This document shows, in pieces, positions 6,772 to 13,126 of a stretch of DNA of 16,783 bases. This stretch comes from Flavobacterium sp. UBA807 (lineage in GTDB: Bacteria > Bacteroidota > Bacteroidia > Flavobacteriales > Flavobacteriaceae). The notes below the pieces were generated by a model. The model had not been told where the DNA came from. It searched no databases and saw only the letters and a program-made list of their open reading frames with translations. The first letter of the stretch is position 1. Each line of letters starts with the position of its first letter. The stretch spans positions 1 to 16,783 of the forward strand of contig DBIH01000193.1 of the NCBI GenBank assembly GCA_002296885.1. Direction: 5' to 3'. The translations under genes and the position numbers were made by a program.

Positions 6772-7422
6772 ATGAAATTATCAGATAACTATATTTTTTT
6801 AATCGCAGACGACCATAGTGTGGTGCGACAAGGCATTTCATTGGTAGTTAAGGAGTTGTTTTCAAAAGCTGTGATACATACGGCAGGAAGCTTTAAAGAA
6901 ACGCTTAAAATTGTCAAAGATACTAAGCTCGACATACTCATTTTAGATATTAATTTCCCAGATGGAAACAGTATTAATATTATCCCTGAAATTAAAGCCG
7001 CTCAGCCCGAAGTTAAAATTTTAATCTTCACGGCTTATGATGAAAGCATCTATGCAATGCGTTACCTTAATGCCGGTGCATCGGGTTACTTAAATAAAGG
7101 CTGCACCGAAGAAGAAATCAGGCAGGCAGTTAAAAGCATGATATCAACCGGGAAATATGTAACTCAAAGTATCAAAGACCGTATTTTGGATTCGTATATA
7201 TCCAAAACGCCAATAAATCCACTTGAAAAACTCTCTATAAGAGAAGTTGAAGTTGCCCGATTACTCATAAAAGGCTATGGCAACTTAGAAATCTCGGAAC
7301 TGCTTCAAATCAAGAAAACCACTGTCAGTACCTTTAAAAATAGGGTTTTTGAAAAACTTGAGATTGATAATCTGGCAGCACTGATTGAATTATTCCAATT
7401 GTATTTTGAGGACAACAAATAG
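6772..7422 (+). CDS. NarL/LuxR-family response regulator
   Basis: A 216-residue two-domain transcription regulator. The receiver has D13-D14, the phospho-acceptor D59 (LILDINFP), the switch residue T87 and K109. The output domain is a LuxR-type helix-turn-helix at about residues 150-212, with the typical LSIREVEVARLLIKGYGNLE start and a recognition-helix region around KKTTVSTFKNRVFEKL. It is co-directional with the histidine kinase 34 bp upstream and probably in one transcript with it. Regulators of this class usually bind as dimers to short inverted repeats. The GTAGAA-N4-TTCTAC palindromes upstream of this operon and of the next one are therefore reasonable targets, but this is inference. 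The gene ends inside its own terminator hairpin. Confidence 0.93.
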   Translation: MKLSDNYIFLIADDHSVVRQGISLVVKELFSKAVIHTAGSFKETLKIVKDTKLDILILDINFPDGNSINIIPEIKAAQPEVKILIFTAYDESIYAMRYLNAGASGYLNKGCTEEEIRQAVKSMISTGKYVTQSIKDRILDSYISKTPINPLEKLSIREVEVARLLIKGYGNLEISELLQIKKTTVSTFKNRVFEKLEIDNLAALIELFQLYFEDNK

Positions 7423-7435
7423 GTTGTCCTTTTTT
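7409..7435 (+). terminator. Terminator overlapping the response regulator stop codon
   Basis: An 8-bp stem (AGGACAAC / GTTGTCCT) encloses the loop AAATAG, followed by five T residues and more T-rich sequence. The left arm encodes the last residues of the regulator and the TAG stop lies in the loop, so a ribosome ending translation would cover the hairpin. Confidence 0.85.
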
Positions 7436-7464
7436 ATTTACATCAATTTTTATTTAACGATTTT

Positions 7465-7502
7465 GTAGAAACAATTCTACGAAATCTTGTCTGATGTTCT
7501 AC
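7465..7502. promoter_or_regulatory. Inverted-repeat operator candidate GTAGAA-ACAA-TTCTAC plus half-site (copy B)
   Basis: The palindrome occupies 7465-7480, with imperfect outward extension (TTTT before, GAAA after). A second TTCTAC half-site lies at 7497-7502, 22 bp after the first right half. Copy A at 4652-4669 has the same core and a TACTAC half-site at the same 22-bp distance. The palindrome centre (7472.5) is 52.5 bp upstream of the -7 box at 7525. The flanking sequence of A and B is otherwise dissimilar, which argues against simple recent duplication. Confidence 0.55.
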
Positions 7503-7524
7503 AAGCTATTGATTTTGTTGAATT

Positions 7525-7532
7525 TATATTTG
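7525..7532 (+). promoter_or_regulatory. -7 box of the soluble kinase operon
   Basis: TATATTTG is an exact TAnnTTTG match. It predicts transcription starting about 40 nt before the ATG at 7578, which supports that ATG over the upstream one at 7494. A good -33 element is missing, as might be expected at an activator-dependent promoter. Confidence 0.5.
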
Positions 7533-7577
7533 CAATGTAATGATGATGCAGAAAGGGTAAATAATGAGTATAATATA

Positions 7578-8327
7578 ATGAACGATACAGAAACGTATAA
7601 CCCTTCAGAACAAGAGAGGGAATCAAGGCTAATTGATAAAATAAACAAGGCTAATGAGCTAAATGCAATGCTTCTGAATCTGTTTTATACCGTTTCACAT
7701 AATCTGAATGCTTATACATCTAATATTAAGATGTTATTGGATTTAATCGATTTTGAAGAAGATCCTGCAGAAAACAGAAAGAATCTGGATTATCTGCGAT
7801 TAGTTTCAAATGATTTGAATAAAACGATAACCGATTTATCTCAGATTGTCTATGTTCAGAATAGCTCAGATATTATCAAAGAGAAGTTAAATCTGAATGA
7901 GTTTCTGAATAAAGTAAAAAATGTAATAGATGCTTACAGCATTGACGATAAGTTGCGGTTTATTAATAAGGTTCCTAACGATGTTTACGTGAATTATAAT
8001 CCGGCATATCTTGAAAGCATCTTACTGAATTTTAGTACCAATGCCATAAAGTATGCACATCCTGAACGATTTCCAACCATTGAGTTTGGGTATTCTGTTG
8101 ATAATACGGGCAAAGTGCTCACCATTACCGACAATGGTTTAGGTATTGATTTGGAACGATACGGGACATCATTATTTGGTTTGAACCAAACTTTCCATCA
8201 GCATGAAAATGCCAACGGAATTGGGCTGTATATAACAAAATATCAGATTGAAGCAATGAAAGGAATGGTAAGTGTTTCGAGCAAAGTAGGAGAAGGAACC
8301 ACTTTTAAAATCCATTTCAGCGAATAA
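7578..8327 (+). CDS. Soluble sensor-like histidine kinase, no recognisable sensor domain
   Basis: About 249 residues from the chosen ATG. An in-frame ATG at 7494 would add 28 residues with no family resemblance and would lie upstream of the promoter box. The chain is nearly all kinase core. The phospho-acceptor is probably H41 in VSHNLNAYTSNI; the usual proline five residues after the His motif and the acidic residue next to it are missing, a variant of the HNLRSP form common in Bacteroidota. The ATP-binding domain has N155 (NFSTNAIKYA), DNGLGI at 185-190 and NGIGLYI around 213-219. There is no membrane segment, PAS domain or receiver, so it may act downstream of another sensor or as a phosphotransfer or phosphatase protein. 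The DUF1508 gene follows 20 bp later. Confidence 0.85.
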   Translation: MNDTETYNPSEQERESRLIDKINKANELNAMLLNLFYTVSHNLNAYTSNIKMLLDLIDFEEDPAENRKNLDYLRLVSNDLNKTITDLSQIVYVQNSSDIIKEKLNLNEFLNKVKNVIDAYSIDDKLRFINKVPNDVYVNYNPAYLESILLNFSTNAIKYAHPERFPTIEFGYSVDNTGKVLTITDNGLGIDLERYGTSLFGLNQTFHQHENANGIGLYITKYQIEAMKGMVSVSSKVGEGTTFKIHFSE

Positions 8328-8347
8328 ACAATTAAAAGAAATCGAGA

Positions 8348-8710
8348 ATGGGAAAATTTGTAATGACAAAAAGAATTAATGGGGAATACCAGTTCAATTT
8401 AAAATCCAAAAACGGATTGGTAATCCTGACAAGTGAAGGCTATTCGACAAAGCAAAATTGTGAGCTGGGAATTGAATCCGTAAAACGTTTTGCAGAAGAC
8501 GAAACTTCATTTGAAAAAAATACCGCTTCTGATGGTAAGTTGTACTTTAATCTTAAAGCTTCTAACGGACAGATTATTGGAACGAGTCAGATGTATGGCA
8601 GTGATTTTGCCATGGAAAAAGGAATTGCATCGGTAAAAAGCAATGTAGCTGATGCAACTATAGAAGACAAAACAAATAAAAGATTAATACAAATATTATC
8701 TGCCTCATAG
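8348..8710 (+). CDS. DUF1508/YegP-family protein, two tandem repeats
   Basis: A 120-residue small cytoplasmic protein with two copies of the DUF1508 (YegP-like) repeat: GEYQFNLKSKNGLVILTSEG with a following helix at about residues 13-55, and GKLYFNLKASNGQIIGTSQM with its helix at about 63-108. Each repeat has the F-LK--NG-I-TS core and then an E-GI-SVK helix. The length fits two-repeat members such as E. coli YegP. The molecular function of the family is not established. It follows the soluble kinase by 20 bp, suggesting co-transcription and a possible stress-response role, which is inference. It has no signal peptide or membrane segment. Confidence 0.9.
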   Translation: MGKFVMTKRINGEYQFNLKSKNGLVILTSEGYSTKQNCELGIESVKRFAEDETSFEKNTASDGKLYFNLKASNGQIIGTSQMYGSDFAMEKGIASVKSNVADATIEDKTNKRLIQILSAS

Positions 8711-8884
8711 CCTACAGATATTCCCAACAAATCTATCATAAAACCTATTTGTTAATTGAATGCCCCAGATAAGTTTTCTAGGTAAGTCGCTTGAAAATTG
8801 TAGTTATTGATTTAGGGTTGATTTAATTTCATTTATCAGGCTGGCGATATTGAGACTGTCGTCAGCTTACCTGGTAAAACTTTA
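8711..8884 (+). other. Non-coding 3' region with a hairpin
   Basis: No gene is seen. GCTGGCGA at 8840-8847 pairs with TCGTCAGC at 8859-8866 (one G-U pair), and the flanking CAGG and CCTG can extend it with a bulge. A weaker AACAAAT / ATTTGTT repeat lies at 8726-8753. The region may be the 3' untranslated part of the upstream transcript, ending at the hairpin at 8888-8915. Confidence 0.35.
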
Positions 8885-8915
8885 AAAAAAACGTCCCGGT
8901 ATTCCGGGACGTTTT
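8885..8915. terminator. Strong terminator hairpin, possibly bidirectional
   Basis: A perfect 12-bp stem (AAAACGTCCCGG / CCGGGACGTTTT) has the loop TATT, an A-run before it and T residues at its end. It is the first terminator after the kinase-DUF1508 unit. Symmetry of the A and T runs would let it work on both strands. Confidence 0.8.
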
Positions 8916-9090
8916 ATATATTCTAATCAATGATATTTGTTAGGACCAAAAATTACTCTTTGGTGAATTTATTTTCTTCTCTTGACAAATACATTGCAAT
9001 TGTATAAACAAAAATGCTGTTTTATAAATATAAAACCATTACGGAATTTCAGTTAGATTTTATATAATTCCCATATCGGTGTATAATGAA

Positions 9091-9132
9091 TAAAAAAAGC
9101 CCGCTCCATCTATAAAATAAACTTCACGGGCT
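9091..9132 (-). terminator. Candidate minus-strand terminator
   Basis: AGCCCG and CGGGCT form a 6-bp stem with a 23-nt loop, followed on the minus strand by seven T residues. It is the only candidate terminator downstream of the universal stress gene, although about 220 bp away. It could instead end a small RNA that includes the inverted repeat at 9158-9197. Confidence 0.5.
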
Positions 9133-9157
9133 CACTAACCAAACGATCTAATCAAAT

Positions 9158-9197
9158 CTCTATTAACTTCGTGCCTGCACCGACGAAGTTAATAGAG
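9158..9197. repeat. Perfect 15-bp inverted repeat with 10-nt loop
   Basis: CTCTATTAACTTCGT (9158-9172) and ACGAAGTTAATAGAG (9183-9197) are exact reverse complements around the loop GCCTGCACCG. Neither side has a T-tract, so it is not a standard terminator. It could be the stem-loop of a small RNA, a protein-binding site or a dispersed palindromic element. Confidence 0.7.
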
Positions 9198-9353
9198 TTC
9201 AAGATGCCGGTATCCTGAAGTTAAAGTTACATAATGATGAATAAAAAGGATTATAACTTTGCAGTCTTATGTTACATAATTCATATATGCTAAGCACCTC
9301 AGGTATAAGTTTTTATAAATAGAATTAGAATAGAAAATCTTTATTTATGGGGT

Positions 9354-10199
9354 TTAAGTTGGTTTTCTGAATACCAATAAAGGAACTTTAATACTAAATG
9401 ACATATCAACCGAATTGCTGGATATCATCATTCGGTCAAACCATCTTCTGTCCTGTTTTGTAAAAAGCACAACCAATGATGGTTTTAGTTCTTCTACAGC
9501 TTTTCTTAAATGTTCATTTAAAGGATACAGGGCATCTAATTCCCTGTAATTGAACTTTATGTTTTTGGACATAAATTTATTGGCTATATAAGTCAATTTT
9601 TCCTTGTTTTCTTCCAATCCAATTTCATAATCATAATGAATAACGTTTAACTTGGCTTGTAAAGCTTTTGTTAGTGAAATTACATTTGTGATTTCCGGTT
9701 CCGGATTTTCCATATCAGAAGCATAGCATATTTCTGTTAATGGTTTGTTTCTGTAATTTTTTGGTATTACAAACACAGGAATTGGTGAATGAATAATCAT
9801 TTGCGTGGTTACCGTGCCAAATAATTTGCCCAAAAAATTTGTCCCGCTGGCACCAATACATATAAAATCAGCTTTATGCTTTTTTGCATAGTCAATAATT
9901 TCGTTGCTCACTTCGGCACTCATAAGGCAAACGCATTTATAATTTACACCAGCAGGCAAATTTTTATTGTATAACCTTTTTATTAATTTAATCAAATAGT
10001 TTTCGCTGGCTTTTAATCCGTCTTCCTGAAATTGTGAATAATAAGCATAATCCCATAAAACATCTGTTGTTGGAGACATGAGTTTCACTATGTGCAGAAA
10101 AATAATTTCTGATTTGGTTTTTGATGCTAATTGAATAGCAAAGCGCACCGCTTTTTTTGAATTGGCAGAAAAATCTACGGGTACTACTATTTTTTTCAT
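9354..10199 (-). CDS. Tandem-domain universal stress protein
   Basis: About 281 residues from the chosen ATG, which gives the classic MKKIVVPVDFSANSKKAV opening; an in-frame ATG at 10229 would add ten poorly conserved residues. Two UspA-like domains are seen, roughly residues 1-145 and 150-281. The first ends with a nucleotide-binding-type loop, G116-A-S-G119 then G128-T129, with one residue fewer between the glycines than in the classic G-2x-G-9x-G(S/T) motif. The second lacks a clear version of it, which is common in tandem Usp proteins. Cytoplasmic. It is divergent from the cbb3 oxidase operon, and a TGAT-N4-ATCA box sits 51.5 bp from its predicted -7 box, suggesting low-oxygen control. 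Confidence 0.88.
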   Translation of the reverse strand: MKKIVVPVDFSANSKKAVRFAIQLASKTKSEIIFLHIVKLMSPTTDVLWDYAYYSQFQEDGLKASENYLIKLIKRLYNKNLPAGVNYKCVCLMSAEVSNEIIDYAKKHKADFICIGASGTNFLGKLFGTVTTQMIIHSPIPVFVIPKNYRNKPLTEICYASDMENPEPEITNVISLTKALQAKLNVIHYDYEIGLEENKEKLTYIANKFMSKNIKFNYRELDALYPLNEHLRKAVEELKPSLVVLFTKQDRRWFDRMMISSNSVDMSFSIKVPLLVFRKPT

Positions 10200-10236
10200 A
10201 ATGAAATGGTTTGACATGAATAACTTCAATTTTTTT

Positions 10237-10244
10237 CAAAGTTC
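10237..10244 (-). promoter_or_regulatory. Candidate -7 box of the universal stress gene
   Basis: GAACTTTG on the minus strand matches TAnnTTTG at all defined positions except the first. It predicts a leader of about 33 nt to the ATG at 10199. The TGAT-N4-ATCA box at 10290-10301 is centred 51.5 bp upstream of it. Confidence 0.45.
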
Positions 10245-10289
10245 AGGAAATCAAGCCAGTCATAGAATGACAGATATCACAAGGGAATA

Positions 10290-10301
10290 TGATTGAAATC
10301 A
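10290..10301. promoter_or_regulatory. FNR/CRP-family-like box TGATTGAAATCA
   Basis: TGAT-N4-ATCA, the core of the FNR-type consensus TTGAT-N4-ATCAA. With its centre at 10295.5 it fits activation of the minus-strand universal stress gene. It is the first of three such boxes in this divergent region. Confidence 0.55.
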
Positions 10302-10357
10302 GATGCGAAGTACATGAATTCTTTGAAAGCCCAAAATTGATTTATTGAATCAAAAGA

Positions 10358-10371
10358 ATGATGAAAATCAT
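10358..10371. promoter_or_regulatory. FNR/CRP-family-like box ATGATGAAAATCAT
   Basis: A perfect 5-bp inverted repeat ATGAT-N4-ATCAT, centred at 10364.5. It is 31 bp (about three helical turns) from the next box at 10389-10402, so two dimers could bind on the same face of the DNA. A looser TTGAT-N7-ATCAA repeat lies just before it at 10337-10353. Confidence 0.55.
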
Positions 10372-10388
10372 GTTGCTGTTTTTAAGTA

Positions 10389-10402
10389 ATGATTTTTATC
10401 AT
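10389..10402. promoter_or_regulatory. FNR/CRP-family-like box ATGATTTTTATCAT
   Basis: A perfect ATGAT-N4-ATCAT repeat centred at 10395.5. It is 51.5 bp upstream of the exact -7 box at 10447 and 29.5 bp upstream of a near-match -7 box (GATATTTG) at 10425. These correspond roughly to the -61.5 (class I) and -41.5 (class II) activator positions known for CRP/FNR proteins. Confidence 0.6.
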
Positions 10403-10425
10403 TTTGCATGAGAAATCCTGAATAG

Positions 10426-10469
10426 ATATTTGCTCAATAAAATGAGTATATTTGCTCAATAAAATGAGT
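10426..10469 (+). repeat. Tandem duplication of a 22-bp promoter segment
   Basis: Two exact, adjacent copies of a 22-bp unit (10426-10447 and 10448-10469). Each copy contains ATATTTG, the 3' part of a -7 box, and the small inverted repeat CTCA-ataaaa-TGAG. The ccoI ATG follows 4 bp after the second copy. Confidence 0.9.
10447..10454 (+). promoter_or_regulatory. Candidate -7 box of the cbb3 operon
   Basis: TATATTTG, an exact TAnnTTTG match created at the junction of the tandem repeat. It would give a leader of only about 14 nt. The alternative GATATTTG at 10425-10432 is one base off consensus but would give a leader of about 36 nt, closer to the other promoters here. Confidence 0.45.
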
Positions 10470-10473
10470 AATT

Positions 10474-12933
10474 ATGAGTAGCCATCAATGCTTTCATTGT
10501 GGACAGGACATAGCAGAAAAGGACACGCTTTTTTTTGATGAAAAGGCTTTTTGCTGCAAAGGATGTGAAACAGTTTATGAGATTTTCAGCCTGAATGGGC
10601 TTTCGACCTATTACGATATCGAACACTCTCCCGGAAGCAAACCTTTTACTGACGATAAGAAATATAATTTCCTTGATAATCAGAAAATCGTGGAAGGTTT
10701 GTTGGAGTTCAGTGAAAATGGAATACAGATTGTTTCCTTAAGCATTCCTAATATTCACTGCAGTTCTTGCATCTGGATACTTGAAAACCTCCGCCGTATC
10801 GAAAAAGGAGTAGTGTCTTCTCAGGTAAATTTCCATCAGAAAAAAGTCCGTATCAATTTTAATCCGGATGAAATTTCACTTAAAAAAGTAGTACTTCTTT
10901 TGGCGTCGATTGGATATGAACCCTATATCAGCCTCGAAGATTATGACAGTGAGGTTAAAACCCGTGACCGAAGCTTAGTTTACAAACTCGCAGTTGCTTT
11001 CTTTTGTTTTGGGAATATCATGCTGTTGTCTTTTCCCGAATATTTTGAGCATAAGGAATTCTGGCTCGATCATTATAAAGTCTTTTTCCGGTGGCTCATG
11101 CTGGCACTTTCATTGCCAAGCTTTTTGTATTCGGCAAGCGGATATTACATAGCTGCGTGGAATAATCTTCGTGCTAAAATTGTAAGCATTGAAATTCCAA
11201 TTGCTTTGGGTATTATCGTGATGTTTATCCGCAGCTTGACAGATGTCCTGCTTGATCGCGGACCTGGTTTTTTTGATAGCATGACTGGTTTGATTTTTTT
11301 CATGCTGCTTGGCAAGATGTTCCAGCTAAAAACTTATAAATTCCTGAATTTTGAACGCGATTTCAAGTCTTATTTTCCAATAGCGGTTACGCGCGTTAAA
11401 ATTGATGGGAAAGAAGAAAATGTTTCGGTTTATGAAATAAATAAAGGCGACCGTATTCTTATTCGAAATCATGAAATCATTCCGGCTGACGGTATACTGA
11501 TGTCAGAAAAGGCAACTATTGATTACAGTTTTGTTACAGGAGAAGCTGTACCTGTTTCCAAAAGATCTGGTGATAAGATTTTTGCAGGAGGGAGGTTGTC
11601 GGGAGCTGTTATCGAGATAGAAGTGCTAAAGCCTGTATCGCAAAGTTACCTAACGCAATTATGGAGTAATGAAGCGTTTCAAAAGAAAGAAATTATTGGT
11701 TATAAAAATATAACAGACCGTATCAGCCGTTATTTCACCCCAATTTTATTGTTGATATCAGTTTCCGGTTTCGGATATTGGATTTTCATCAATACCGATA
11801 CAGCTTTTAATGTTTTTACCGCTGTGCTGATAGTGGCATGTCCCTGTGCGTTGGCTTTGACAGCACCTTTTACTTTGGGAAATATCCTCAGAATCCTTGG
11901 CCGCTCTAAATTTTATCTGAAAAATGCTTTGGTTATTGAACAAATGGCTAAAATTAATACCATTGTTTTTGATAAGACCGGTACAATTACAACTAATAAA
12001 TCAGCGATCACTTATGAGGGAACGGTTTTAAACAAACAACAGGAGCAATGGGTGCGAAACCTGCTCAGAGCATCCAATCATCCCTTAAGCAGAATGCTTT
12101 ATGCTCATTTACCCGATGGCGGCAAATTGCCCGTAAGCAATTTTGAAGAAACTACCGGAAAAGGAATTACCGGGGAAATTGAAGGACATGTTATCAAAAT
12201 TGGAGCTTCTTCTTTTGTCGGATCAAAGCTGACAGAATCAACCTTCCGGACATCGGTAAATGTATCGGTAGATGGCGTTTATTTTGGAAAATTCATCCTG
12301 CATAATGAATACCGACAGGGTCTGGCCCAACTATTCGATAAACTTCATAAAAAGTATACTATTAAGATATTGTCGGGAGATAATGAAGGTGAACGTACAG
12401 TGCTTCAGGACTTACTGCCTAAGGATGTCGAATTGGTATTTAACCAAAATCCGGAAGAAAAATTAGGTTTCATTAAAACACTGCAGCAAAATGGGCACAA
12501 GGTGATGATGATAGGTGACGGACTGAATGATGCCGGAGCTTTAAGACAAGCTGATATAGGGGTTGCAATCTCGGAGAATGTCAATGTGTTTTCGCCTGCA
12601 TGTGATGCTATTCTTGACGCCGGTGAATTCGAAAAATTAGAACTATATCTGGCATTATCCAGCAAGGCAATAAAAGTAATAAAAATGAGTTTTACACTTT
12701 CTTTCCTTTATAACATTGTAGGATTGAGTTTTGCCGTAACCGGTAATCTGCTTCCTATTGTGGCAGCTATTATCATGCCTCTCAGCACAATAACAATTAT
12801 CAGTTTTGTAACCATAATGGGTAATTTTTATGCTTATAGGCTGAAAGTAATGACGGTCAAAAAAAAGTATGATGAAGGTCATATTTTATCAAAAGTCCCA
12901 ACACTAATTTTGAACCAGAAAATACCTGTATGA
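10474..12933 (+). CDS. ccoI: Copper-transporting P1B-type ATPase for cbb3 oxidase assembly
   Basis: An 819-residue heavy-metal P-type ATPase of the CcoI/FixI type, which exports Cu(I) across the inner membrane for the CuB site of cbb3 oxidase. Domains in order: an N-terminal Cys cluster (C6, C9, C27/C28, C31) typical of this subgroup; an HMA-like domain with C96-S-S-C99; membrane helices from about residue 165; the actuator loop with TGEA (about 361-364); the transmembrane metal motif C456-P-C458; the phosphorylation site D500-KTGT; the nucleotide-binding H536-P; and the hinge GDGLND at 681-686. The later helices carry the YN and MPLST motifs expected for Cu(I) specificity. It is the first gene of the operon, and its stop overlaps the ccoS start by 4 bp. 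Length is usual for the family and no defect is seen. Confidence 0.93.
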   Translation: MSSHQCFHCGQDIAEKDTLFFDEKAFCCKGCETVYEIFSLNGLSTYYDIEHSPGSKPFTDDKKYNFLDNQKIVEGLLEFSENGIQIVSLSIPNIHCSSCIWILENLRRIEKGVVSSQVNFHQKKVRINFNPDEISLKKVVLLLASIGYEPYISLEDYDSEVKTRDRSLVYKLAVAFFCFGNIMLLSFPEYFEHKEFWLDHYKVFFRWLMLALSLPSFLYSASGYYIAAWNNLRAKIVSIEIPIALGIIVMFIRSLTDVLLDRGPGFFDSMTGLIFFMLLGKMFQLKTYKFLNFERDFKSYFPIAVTRVKIDGKEENVSVYEINKGDRILIRNHEIIPADGILMSEKATIDYSFVTGEAVPVSKRSGDKIFAGGRLSGAVIEIEVLKPVSQSYLTQLWSNEAFQKKEIIGYKNITDRISRYFTPILLLISVSGFGYWIFINTDTAFNVFTAVLIVACPCALALTAPFTLGNILRILGRSKFYLKNALVIEQMAKINTIVFDKTGTITTNKSAITYEGTVLNKQQEQWVRNLLRASNHPLSRMLYAHLPDGGKLPVSNFEETTGKGITGEIEGHVIKIGASSFVGSKLTESTFRTSVNVSVDGVYFGKFILHNEYRQGLAQLFDKLHKKYTIKILSGDNEGERTVLQDLLPKDVELVFNQNPEEKLGFIKTLQQNGHKVMMIGDGLNDAGALRQADIGVAISENVNVFSPACDAILDAGEFEKLELYLALSSKAIKVIKMSFTLSFLYNIVGLSFAVTGNLLPIVAAIIMPLSTITIISFVTIMGNFYAYRLKVMTVKKKYDEGHILSKVPTLILNQKIPV

Positions 12934-13124
12934 GTGTCATCTATCTTTTAATATCCATAAGCATCATTATCGCAGTAGCTTTTTTAACGGCCTTTGTAAA
13001 GGCTGTGAAGGGAGGTCAATATGACGACGATTATACACCGTCAGTGCGAATGTTGTTTGATGACGAACTAAAAAATAACACTACAGAAACACCAATACAA
13101 ACCAAAGTAAAAAAACAAATTTAA
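12930..13124 (+). CDS. ccoS: cbb3 oxidase maturation protein CcoS
   Basis: A 64-residue protein with one N-terminal membrane helix (about residues 3-24) and the family mark GGQYDDDYTPSVRMLFDDE just after it. CcoS is needed for cofactor insertion into cbb3 oxidase in studied bacteria. The ATG overlaps the ccoI stop (ATGA), implying translational coupling, and ccoNO begins 2 bp after its stop. Confidence 0.9.
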   Translation: MSVIYLLISISIIIAVAFLTAFVKAVKGGQYDDDYTPSVRMLFDDELKNNTTETPIQTKVKKQI

Positions 13125-13126
13125 TT

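Larger units (their letters stand above)
8916..9353. other. Intergenic region, no gene recognised
   Basis: About 440 bp of AT-rich sequence between two convergent units. It holds the hairpin at 9091-9132 and the inverted repeat at 9158-9197, listed separately. TAACTTTG at 9254-9261 matches the -7 consensus on the plus strand but faces the 3' end of the universal stress gene. The ten-base string GTTACATAAT occurs twice around 9227-9281. No reading frame of persuasive length or composition was found. Confidence 0.4.

Noticed and set aside
7494..7577. Upstream ATG for the soluble kinase
   Set aside because: The extra 28 residues show no family similarity, and the start would lie upstream of the TATATTTG promoter box.
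9254..9261. Exact -7 box TAACTTTG on the plus strand
   Set aside because: No gene follows on that strand before the convergent universal stress gene, and no -33 element is present; likely chance in AT-rich DNA, though an antisense RNA cannot be excluded.
10337..10353. TTGAT-N7-ATCAA repeat as a fourth FNR-like box
   Set aside because: The half-sites match well but the 7-bp spacer does not fit the N4 spacing of the other three boxes.
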